Under the pieces are notes generated by a model that had not been told where the DNA came from, ran no database searches, and saw only the letters and a program-made list of their open reading frames with translations. From the NCBI GenBank assembly GCA_007693875.1, contig RECT01000364.1, forward strand, positions 1 to 10,560: a stretch of 10,560 bases of DNA. The letters run 5' to 3'. The DNA is from Spirulina sp. DLM2.Bin59. Its GTDB lineage: Bacteria > Cyanobacteriota > Cyanobacteriia > Cyanobacteriales > Spirulinaceae. Positions 1 through 5,258 of this stretch are shown piece by piece. The position numbers and the translations under genes are program-made. Positions within the stretch are counted from its first letter, which is position 1. Every line of letters begins with the position of its first letter.

Positions 1-1527
1 ATTGCCTACCACCTCAAGCAATTTGATATTCCCCACATCTACGGCCCCCGCCTGGCCATGTCCCTATTGCGGGATAAATTGGCAGAAGCCGGGGTGAGCG
101 ATCGCACCAAAATCCACACTGTCGCCCCCCGGGACATGGTACGGATCAGCCCGGCCTTCCTCGTGGAATACATCCGCAACACCCACTCCATGGCCGACAG
201 TTTCAGCGTTGCCCTCCACACCCCCCTCGGTGTCGTCATCCATACCGGCGATTTTAAAATTGACCACACCCCCGTCGATGGTGAACATTTCGACCTCCAA
301 AAACTGGCCGAGCATGGCGAAAAAGGGGTGCTTTGCCTCCTCAGTGACTCCACCAACGCCGAAGTCCCTGGCTACACCGCCTCGGAGGAATCCGTCCGCC
401 CCAACTTGGATCGCGTCATTGCCCAAGCCCCCAAACGGCTGTTCATCACCACCTTTGCCTCCTCGGTGCATCGGGTCAACATCATCCTCAGCCTCGCCCA
501 AAAACACAACCGCAAAGTGGTGATCGTCGGCCGCTCCATGCTCAACGTCATCGCCCATGCCCGGGAACTGGGTTACATCAAATGCCCCGATAGCCTCTTT
601 GTTCCCCTCAAGCAGATGCCCAGCATCCCCGATGAACAGGTGTTAGTCCTCACCACCGGCTCCCAAGGGGAAGAACTGGCCGCCCTCACCCGCATTTCCA
701 AAGGCGAACACCGCCAAGTACGGATCAAGGCCGGAGATACCGTCGTCTTTTCCGCCAACCCCATCCCCGGCAACACCCTCGCCGTCGTTGACACCATTGA
801 TCGCCTGATCATGATGGGGGCCCATGTCATCTACGGCCGCAACCAAGGGATCCATGTTTCCGGCCATGGCTCCCGCGAGGATCATAAACTGATGCTCAAC
901 CTCACCCGGCCGAAATTCTTCATGCCCGTCCATGGTCAATACCGGATGCTCGTGGAGCACGCCAAAATGGCCCAAAGCATGGGGATTCCTGCCGAAAATA
1001 TGGTGATTATCAACAATGGCGACATTGTCGAATTGACCGAAGAGCGGATTCGCATTGCCGGCCAAGTCCCCTCTGGCATTAAACTCGTCGATGGTTCCGG
1101 CATTGTCCATGATCATGTGATCAAAGAGCGGCAACAGTTAGCGGAAGATGGGGTGGTGACGATCGCCGCCGCCGTTGATTGGCAACTCAACCTCCTGGCC
1201 CGCCCAGAACTTCACCTCCGGGGTGTAGCTAGCACCCTCGACCCGGAAATGTTCCGCCAAATGGTTAATCGTGCCGTGGCCCGGGTCTTAAGTGAGCGCG
1301 GCTCTGAATTCACCGGCAACAACAACAATGGTGGCCCCCCGGAAGTGGACTGGACGGGACTGAAAACCGAGATTGAAGGCAGCGTGATTCGCCTCATCCG
1401 GCGGGAACTCAACTGCCGCCCCTCGGTGGTCTTCCTGCTCCAAACCCCTGATGTCAATGCTGCCCCTGCCACCCATTCCAGTTCTCCCCGACGGCGGCGA
1501 CGCTCGACGGCTTCGGCAGTGTCTTAA
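1..1527 (+). CDS. rnj: Ribonuclease J (metallo-beta-lactamase/beta-CASP), 5' end outside the window
   Basis: RNase J is a zinc-dependent endo- and 5'-exoribonuclease of mRNA decay and rRNA maturation in the cytoplasm. The reading frame is open from base 1 (I-A-Y-H-L-K), so the ATG at 58 is internal. The N-terminal HxHxDH metal motif must lie upstream. Visible family motifs are HTGDFKIDHTP (241-273), DSTN (346-357), a beta-CASP stretch with FASSVHRVNI and TTGSQGEEL, FSANPIPGN, HVSGHGSRED (853-882) and FMPVHGQYR (919-945). A small C-terminal domain follows. The protein ends in a basic serine/arginine tail with five consecutive Arg (about 1486-1503), which may contact RNA or partner proteins (inference). 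Identity is very secure from these motifs; only the missing start limits the annotation. The next gene, on the same strand, starts 104 bases further on across a repeat-like tract, so co-transcription is uncertain. Confidence 0.96.
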   Translation: MAYHLKQFDIPHIYGPRLAMSLLRDKLAEAGVSDRTKIHTVAPRDMVRISPAFLVEYIRNTHSMADSFSVALHTPLGVVIHTGDFKIDHTPVDGEHFDLQKLAEHGEKGVLCLLSDSTNAEVPGYTASEESVRPNLDRVIAQAPKRLFITTFASSVHRVNIILSLAQKHNRKVVIVGRSMLNVIAHARELGYIKCPDSLFVPLKQMPSIPDEQVLVLTTGSQGEELAALTRISKGEHRQVRIKAGDTVVFSANPIPGNTLAVVDTIDRLIMMGAHVIYGRNQGIHVSGHGSREDHKLMLNLTRPKFFMPVHGQYRMLVEHAKMAQSMGIPAENMVIINNGDIVELTEERIRIAGQVPSGIKLVDGSGIVHDHVIKERQQLAEDGVVTIAAAVDWQLNLLARPELHLRGVASTLDPEMFRQMVNRAVARVLSERGSEFTGNNNNGGPPEVDWTGLKTEIEGSVIRLIRRELNCRPSVVFLLQTPDVNAAPATHSSSPRRRRRSTASAVS

Positions 1528-1529
1528 CG

Positions 1530-1609
1530 GTGAGGAAAGAGGATTGAGGATTGAGCAAAGAGCATTAGCTTTTCTCCCTCACTCCTCACACCTCGCTCCT
1601 CATGCCTCC
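1530..1609. repeat. Purine-rich/pyrimidine-rich inverted tract between rnj and the next gene
   Basis: A purine run containing tandem AGGATTG units (1540-1553) is followed by a pyrimidine run of CTC/CCTCAC units (1573-1609). The two halves can pair: GTGAGGA at 1530-1536 is the exact reverse complement of TCCTCAC at 1583-1589, and TGAGGA at 1531-1536 also matches TCCTCA at 1597-1602. I read it as a dispersed intergenic repeat that may also act as a loose terminator for rnj. There is no T-tract, so a classical intrinsic terminator is not supported. Confidence 0.5.
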
Positions 1610-1631
1610 TTATTGTTTGCCCCTAATCCCC

Positions 1632-2399
1632 ATGACCTCTGCGCCAAAAACTTCAGCCCCCGTTTTGGAACTCCAGGAATTGGCGATCCAAATCATCGCC
1701 CAGGATTTTCGTCCTGGGCTAATTAGTTTGGATGTCCTGAAAATGAGCGGCATTATTCCCCCCCATTGGGAATTGTCCCAAAACCCGATTCAAGGCCAAA
1801 ATGCTGCCCAACTCTCCTTTACCAACGGTTTAAACTTGGTGGCTCAACCCCAGCGGTTGATGTTTTTGGAGCAAATGGGGGGAGGGACAACACTTCAGGG
1901 GCCGGCGATCGCCCAAGCCTACCTAGAAAAATTCCCCCATGCTGACTATCAGGGCCTCGCCATTGCCCCGAAAGTGCTCCTCGGTTTCCCAGAAAATGCC
2001 GAAGCTCCCCGCCAGTTTATGACCCAAAAGCTTTTGGCTCCCGGTAGTTGGCAACAGATGGGCAATGATCCCCTCCGGGCGGCCCTAACGCTCCACTACA
2101 CGCTGAAGCGTTGCCCCTTAAGTATCAATATCAGCGAAGTGCAGTTAAACCAGCCCCCCCATGGGGTCGTGTCGGCGCTCCTGTTTACGGGCAATTTTAA
2201 CTATGCTTTGCCCACAGAACTCACAGAATCCAAAGCGGAATTTCTCAACAAGCGCGTGGGCCTATGGCAAACGGACACGACACAATTTCGGGAAGTAGTC
2301 TATAAAAAATTCCTCAACAGTGGCATTACGCCTGCTGCTGCGCCCAATGGCTCCGCCCCACCCAAAAGCAATGCCTCCATCTTCCCCGATTTAACGTGA
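1632..2399 (+). CDS. Conserved-looking protein of unknown function
   Basis: I do not recognise this 255-residue protein. It looks soluble and cytoplasmic: there is no signal peptide, no long hydrophobic segment and no cysteine cluster. It begins with a short Ala/Pro/Ser-rich leader, then a mixed alpha/beta body with phrases such as LAIQIIAQDFRPGL, GIIPPHWEL and LHYTLKRCPLSINISEVQL. It ends in a Pro/Ala/Ser-rich tail (SGITPAAAPNGSAPPKS). An ATG at 1602 would add ten residues, but that codon lies inside the pyrimidine-rich repeat, so I prefer the ATG at 1632; neither has a Shine-Dalgarno sequence. One HIP1 site lies inside (1905-1912). The last nine bases overlap the 3' end of the convergent gene. 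Coding is supported by a long frame with sensible composition and codon use like its neighbours. Confidence 0.8.
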   Translation: MTSAPKTSAPVLELQELAIQIIAQDFRPGLISLDVLKMSGIIPPHWELSQNPIQGQNAAQLSFTNGLNLVAQPQRLMFLEQMGGGTTLQGPAIAQAYLEKFPHADYQGLAIAPKVLLGFPENAEAPRQFMTQKLLAPGSWQQMGNDPLRAALTLHYTLKRCPLSINISEVQLNQPPHGVVSALLFTGNFNYALPTELTESKAEFLNKRVGLWQTDTTQFREVVYKKFLNSGITPAAAPNGSAPPKSNASIFPDLT

Positions 2400-2873
2400 T
2401 GATTGGAGAGATGCCTGCGTTCCCAACTCCAGATAATTTTGGAACAGTTGGCGTGCAGTTTTATGATCACCCTCTGGGGTCATGTTGCATAGCCACCAGA
2501 GCGGGCGGCTTTGATAGCATCGGGGTTGGTCTGTGGCAATGAGCCGACTTAAATGTTCACAATTCCAGCCCAGGACATTATATTGCCAGTCTGCAAAAAC
2601 ATGGAGCGCGTCTTTCAGGCGCTGAATGGTTTGATCCGGTGTGAAGGCAATGGAGTCAATCTTGACAACGGGTTTTGCATCGTGCTTTTCAAAGGGCTGC
2701 AATATGCCCCCGGTGTCAAAAATGTGACTATCAGATAGGCCAATCCCATAATGCCAAACAGGATTGGGTAGATTTTTCCACTGGAGCAAGCGCCCATAAC
2801 GAGGACTAGTGGGGTCAGCGAGGCGATCAATGTCTTGTTGGGCTTGATCGATTTGTCGCGGTGATAAGGGCAT
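2391..2873 (-). CDS. LRAT / NlpC-P60-like papain-fold protein
   Basis: This 160-residue protein has the two hallmarks of the permuted papain-like (LRAT/HRASLS) family. The first is a histidine at the start of a strand, VWHYGIGL with His41, followed by the H-I-F-D-T-G-G turn. The second is the nucleophile motif GWNCEHL with Cys105, close to the NCEH of lecithin-retinol acyltransferase. Family members are thiol acyltransferases, phospholipases or amidases; the substrate here cannot be read from sequence. The longest frame opens at 2936 with a TTG codon, and its extra 21 residues would be translated through a G/C palindrome, so the ATG at 2873 is chosen. No signal peptide or membrane anchor is seen. 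It lies 90 bases downstream of the RRM gene on the same strand, so readthrough is possible. Its stop overlaps that of the convergent upstream gene. Confidence 0.82.
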   Translation of the reverse strand: MPLSPRQIDQAQQDIDRLADPTSPRYGRLLQWKNLPNPVWHYGIGLSDSHIFDTGGILQPFEKHDAKPVVKIDSIAFTPDQTIQRLKDALHVFADWQYNVLGWNCEHLSRLIATDQPRCYQSRPLWWLCNMTPEGDHKTARQLFQNYLELGTQASLQSSR

Positions 2874-2907
2874 AGAAAGTGAAAAGATGGGGTTTATCCA
2901 TGGGTTA

Positions 2908-2927
2908 GGGGGGGCGATCGCCCCCCC
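2908..2927. repeat. Perfect 20-bp G7-CGATCG-C7 palindrome centred on a HIP1 site
   Basis: Seven G, then CGATCG, then seven C form an uninterrupted perfect palindrome with HIP1 at its core (2914-2921). It lies between the RRM gene and the LRAT-like gene. In RNA it would make a very stable stem beyond the RRM stop and could protect that mRNA 3' end or attenuate readthrough. No T-run follows on the minus strand, so I do not call it an intrinsic terminator. Confidence 0.85.
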
Positions 2928-2934
2928 ATCATTC

Positions 2935-2962
2935 AACGCGAAATTAACAACGCGAAATTAAC
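2935..2962. repeat. Perfect tandem duplication of a 14-bp unit
   Basis: AACGCGAAATTAAC occurs twice head to tail, at 2935-2948 and 2949-2962, with no mismatch and no spacer. The array ends two bases from the RRM stop codon (2964-2966) and about 60 bases upstream of the LRAT-like start. It could be a recent slippage duplication or a paired protein-binding site. Confidence 0.9.
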
Positions 2963-2963
2963 C

Positions 2964-3209
2964 TTACTCGCGGGCACGGGCAGGGTTGACTTTTAAAACA
3001 CGCCCCATCCATTCGGCCCCATCAAGTTCAGAGATCGCGGAGGCTTCCTCCGTTTCACTCTGCATCTCAACAAAGGCAAAACCCCGCATCCGACCGGTTT
3101 CCCGGTCTGTGGGAACGTGAACACGTTTGACTGTGCCATATTCGGCAAAGACTTCGGTAATGTCATCCTTGGTCACGTTGTAGGCAAGGTTACCAACATA
3201 AATGGACAT
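2964..3209 (-). CDS. Cyanobacterial RNA-binding protein with a single RRM domain (Rbp family)
   Basis: This 81-residue protein is one complete RRM. RNP2 is IYVGNL (residues 3-8) and RNP1 is RGFAFVEM, with the usual GTVKRVHVPTDRETGRMRG approach. It ends at VNPARARE with no glycine-rich tail, so it resembles the short cyanobacterial Rbp type rather than the Gly-tailed RbpA type. The family binds U-rich mRNA. Members are known to respond to cold, and Rbp2/Rbp3 of Synechocystis help place photosynthesis mRNAs at thylakoids; which role applies here is unknown. The ATG at 3209 has an AGGAG (3221-3225 on the opposite strand) 11 bases upstream. The gene probably has its own promoter and a leader of roughly 120 bases. 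Confidence 0.95.
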   Translation of the reverse strand: MSIYVGNLAYNVTKDDITEVFAEYGTVKRVHVPTDRETGRMRGFAFVEMQSETEEASAISELDGAEWMGRVLKVNPARARE

Positions 3210-3338
3210 TGAGGAACTATCTCCTAGATCGATGAATGAGGAGCCAAGATTTCGGAGCGATGCTTATCAAAAACAGAAGAGAACAAACCAATCATGTTTG
3301 AAGCTAGCTTAGAATACCGATTCTTATACTCAGCCGCT

Positions 3339-3347
3339 ATTGTAGCA
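3339..3347 (-). promoter_or_regulatory. Candidate extended -10 promoter for the RRM gene
   Basis: The minus strand reads TGC-TACAAT, an extended -10 element (TGn plus five of six matches to TATAAT). No good -35 lies 17 bases upstream, which extended -10 promoters tolerate. Initiation near 3332 would give a leader of about 120 nt. That leader holds a perfect palindrome AAGCTAGCTT (3301-3310) and a small hairpin AGAAT-ACCG-ATTCT (3311-3324). A structured leader would suit a cold-responsive Rbp gene, but this is inference. Confidence 0.45.
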
Positions 3348-3375
3348 CTGCTTTTCGGGATGGCAGTGGGCCAAA

Positions 3376-3750
3376 TCAGTGAGGGATCGATTCCGGGGTG
3401 AGGGGACAGCGACAATCCCCTTGATTCAACCATTGGGAACCCACCTGATGGAGGGCGGCCATCACCGGCTGAAGCTGGCGGCCCTTGGGGGTGAGGGCGT
3501 ATTCGACCCGGGGGGGAATTTCGGCATAAACGCGGCGATCCACCAGGCCCTCCGCCTCCAACTCCTTGAGGCGAATGGTTAGGGTTTTGGTGCTAATCCC
3601 CGGTAGGGCGCGGCGGAGTTCGTGGGTGCGGCGATCGCCCCCAAATAATTCCCGCAGAATCAAAATCGCCCATTTATTCCCCAACAGATCCACCACAAAC
3701 TGAATCGGGCATTGAAATTGGGGATCAAAACAGGGGTTTTCGTCTGCCAT
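3376..3750 (-). CDS. HxlR-type winged-helix regulator, probable ChlR-like oxygen/redox sensor
   Basis: This is a 124-residue DNA-binding protein of the HxlR class (MarR-related winged helix). It shows the family run VVDLLGNKWAILILREL (about 19-35), the recognition-helix region ISTKTLTIRLKELEAEGLVDR (52-72) and the wing RRVYAEIPPRVEYALTPKG. It has exactly four cysteines, Cys7 and Cys14 before the fold and Cys113 and Cys115 (CRC) at the end, where the terminal helices of HxlR dimers usually pack. That arrangement could ligate an Fe-S cluster or form redox disulfides (inference). It is transcribed away from acsF, the place held by chlR next to the acsFII-ho2-hemN-desF operon of Synechococcus PCC 7002. 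I recall ChlR described as a MarR-family protein, so orthology is likely but not proved. Start at 3750 is the only fitting ATG; no Shine-Dalgarno is seen. Confidence 0.92.
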   Translation of the reverse strand: MADENPCFDPQFQCPIQFVVDLLGNKWAILILRELFGGDRRTHELRRALPGISTKTLTIRLKELEAEGLVDRRVYAEIPPRVEYALTPKGRQLQPVMAALHQVGSQWLNQGDCRCPLTPESIPH

Positions 3751-3790
3751 GGTGAGGGTGAGTAGGGGATGGGGAAAACTTTAACATTTC

Positions 3791-3806
3791 TTTAGCAATG
3801 GCTAAA
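3791..3806. promoter_or_regulatory. Candidate operator dyad TTTAGC-AATG-GCTAAA in the divergent promoter region
   Basis: A perfect inverted repeat with 6-bp arms and a 4-bp spacer lies between the divergent regulator and acsF. Extended -10 elements face outward on both sides: TGT-TAAAGT on the minus strand (3778-3786) toward the regulator and TGG-TTTACT on the plus strand (3825-3833) toward acsF. If transcription starts about 7 bases beyond each, the dyad centre sits near -41.5 for acsF, a classical activator position. For the regulator it would overlap the -35/spacer, a position for self-repression. The dyad is seen directly; start sites and the binding protein are inferred. Confidence 0.55.
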
Positions 3807-3839
3807 ACTAAGGTGGGGCGGCAATGGTTTACTAGCGGT

Positions 3840-3939
3840 ATCTGAGGGGCAAGGGGAGAAACTACCTTGTGGAAGTCCGGGCTTTCCGGTGCAATGGGAC
3901 TCATTCAATCTTAGTCTGTCCTAATCCTTTAATATCCTG
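3840..3939 (+). promoter_or_regulatory. Probable acsF leader with a small CCGG hairpin
   Basis: If the TTTACT -10 element is used, acsF has a leader of about 100 nt. It contains CCGG-GCTTT-CCGG (3877-3889), and GGAAG (3871-3875) can pair with CTTTCC (3882-3887) as an alternative. There is no Shine-Dalgarno before the ATG at 3940. An alternative promoter, TTGTGG-N17-TGCAAT, also lies in this stretch. No known riboswitch class fits well enough to name. Confidence 0.25.
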
Positions 3940-5016
3940 ATGGTTACAGCCCTCCCGAACCCCAACGCTGATCTGTTACGCCCCGGTATTAAGGCCCCCG
4001 TTAAAGAAACCCTCTTAACCCCCCGGTTTTATACGACGGATTTTGAGGCGATCGCCAAAATGGTGCTGGATTCCCAAGCCGAGGAAATGGAAGCAGCCCT
4101 CAATGAACTCCGGGCGGACTACAATCGCCATCATTTCGTCCGTGATGACGAGTTTGATCAATGTTGGGATCACATCGACGGCGACACCCGCGCCGCCTTC
4201 ATTGATTTTCTCGAACGGTCTTGCACCTCAGAGTTTTCCGGGTTCCTCCTGTTTAAAGAACTCTCCCGCCGGCTCAAAGCCGAGAACCCCACCCTGGCGG
4301 AAGCCTTTGCCCTCTTAGCCCGGGATGAAGCCCGCCACGCTGGGTTTATCAACAAGGCCATGGCAGACTTTGGCCTCTGCCTCGATTTGAAATATCTCAC
4401 CAAAAAACGCACCTATACCTTTTTCCCCCCCGAATGGGTGATCTATACGGTTTATCTTTCGGAAAAAATCGGCTATTGGCGGTATATCCTCGTGTTCCGC
4501 CATTTAGAAAAACACCCAGAGCATCAAATTTATCCCCTCTTCCGCTACTTTGAAAGCTGGTGTCAGGATGAAAACCGCCATGGGGATTTCTTTAAAGTGC
4601 TGTTGCGATCGCAGCCCAATTTATGGAAAACCTGGCAATCTCGCCTCTGGGTGCGGTTCTTCCTCTTGACGGTGTTTGCCACCCATACGCTAACGGTGTT
4701 TGAGCGGGCTAATTTCTACGAATCCATCGGCATTGATGCCAAGGACTACAATACCGAAGTAATTCGCCAAACCAACGCCACCGCCGCCCGCGCTTTCCCC
4801 ACCATCCTCAACACCGACCACCCGGACTTTTTCCGCCGCCTCGAAGCCTGTTCCGAAGCTAACGAAAAACTCACCGCCATCAGCAATAACAACGCCCCCA
4901 AATGGATCCAGTTTTTCCAAAAACTCCCCACCATCCTCAGCATCGTTGGCCATCTTCTCTGTATCTATCTCATCAAACCCATTGATGCCGAAGCCCAACG
5001 GGCCACCGTCCATTAA
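3940..5016 (+). CDS. acsF: Mg-protoporphyrin IX monomethyl ester oxidative cyclase, probably the low-oxygen isoform AcsFII/ChlA2
   Basis: AcsF is the diiron subunit of the aerobic cyclase. It forms the isocyclic E-ring of chlorophyll, converting Mg-protoporphyrin monomethyl ester to divinyl protochlorophyllide at the thylakoid/plasma membrane, with a small Ycf54-type partner. The 358-residue protein is full length. Diiron-type ligands are visible: Glu98 (SEFSG), DEARH at 129-133, Glu175 (LSEKIGYW) and DENRH at 210-214, in the ferritin-like helical body. FFPPEW and FESWCQDENRHGDFF are typical family phrases. The C-terminal part has a hydrophobic stretch (ILSIVGHLLCIYLI). Many cyanobacteria carry two copies, one for normal and one for low O2. 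Context with hemN, a desaturase and a divergent HxlR/ChlR-like gene argues for the low-oxygen copy; sequence alone does not separate them. A 242-base gap to hemN replaces the ho2 gene expected from PCC 7002. Confidence 0.96.
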   Translation: MVTALPNPNADLLRPGIKAPVKETLLTPRFYTTDFEAIAKMVLDSQAEEMEAALNELRADYNRHHFVRDDEFDQCWDHIDGDTRAAFIDFLERSCTSEFSGFLLFKELSRRLKAENPTLAEAFALLARDEARHAGFINKAMADFGLCLDLKYLTKKRTYTFFPPEWVIYTVYLSEKIGYWRYILVFRHLEKHPEHQIYPLFRYFESWCQDENRHGDFFKVLLRSQPNLWKTWQSRLWVRFFLLTVFATHTLTVFERANFYESIGIDAKDYNTEVIRQTNATAARAFPTILNTDHPDFFRRLEACSEANEKLTAISNNNAPKWIQFFQKLPTILSIVGHLLCIYLIKPIDAEAQRATVH

Positions 5017-5124
5017 CTTTTGCCAAAACCTAACCGCAACCTTGGGCATGTTTTCCCAATTTTCTTCTTTTAAAAATCCCACTCCTCACTCCCCATTAGT
5101 AATCCGGCGATCAAATTGATGGGC

Positions 5125-5152
5125 GTAGGGGCGAAAAATTTTTTGCCCCTAC
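5125..5152. repeat. GTAGGGGC...GCCCCTAC inverted repeat, family copy 1
   Basis: GTAGGGGC (5125-5132) and GCCCCTAC (5145-5152) flank a GAAAAA/TTTTTT core, so 13 of 14 positions pair across the 28-bp dyad. It can fold on either strand and lies about 110 bases after the acsF stop. Related sequence follows hemN and desF, which marks it as a dispersed family rather than a gene-specific terminator. Confidence 0.9.
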
Positions 5153-5196
5153 ATTTCCCTCACCCCAAACCCCTCTCCCAAGGAGGGCGAGGGGCT
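5153..5196. repeat. CCCTCACCCC / CCCCTCTCCC hairpin repeat
   Basis: CCCCTCTCCC (5170-5179) and GGGCGAGGGG (5185-5194) form a 10-bp stem with one mismatch around an AAGGA loop, preceded by a CCCTCACCCC flank. It is a degenerate relative of the perfect CCCTCTCCC hairpins found at 7741-7806. With copy 1 of the other family it makes up most of the structured sequence in the acsF-hemN gap; the remaining bases show no gene. Confidence 0.75.
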
Positions 5197-5258
5197 AATG
5201 CACCGCCTAGCTTGAGAAACCGCTCTATCACTTCCCACTTCCTACTTTAAAAAACCCT

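Noticed and set aside
58..60. ATG at 58 as the RNase J start
   Set aside because: The frame is open to base 1 with family-like sequence before it, and the catalytic HxHxDH motif must lie further upstream.
64..558. Long antisense frame opposite RNase J, and many similar frames opposite acsF and adhE
   Set aside because: Composition is that expected of reverse frames in C-rich coding sequence, with no recognisable domains. The genes on the other strand are unambiguous.
2553..2738. 61-codon plus-strand frame inside the LRAT-like gene
   Set aside because: It lies entirely within a better-supported gene on the other strand and has no ribosome site or domain features.
2874..2936. N-terminal extension of the LRAT-like protein from a TTG at 2936
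   Set aside because: The extra 21 codons read through a perfect G/C palindrome and start next to a tandem repeat. An ATG at 2873 gives a compact domain start.
3851..3900. Leader of acsF with GGAAGTCCGGG and TCCGGTGCAATGGG, reminiscent of RNase P RNA or a cobalamin riboswitch fragment
   Set aside because: Only short local resemblance. The rest of either structure, including the expected long pairings, is absent. A covariance-model scan would settle it.
5017..5258. Possible remnant of ho2 or a small gene between acsF and hemN
   Set aside because: No frame with heme-oxygenase features is seen on either strand; the recognisable content is repeats.
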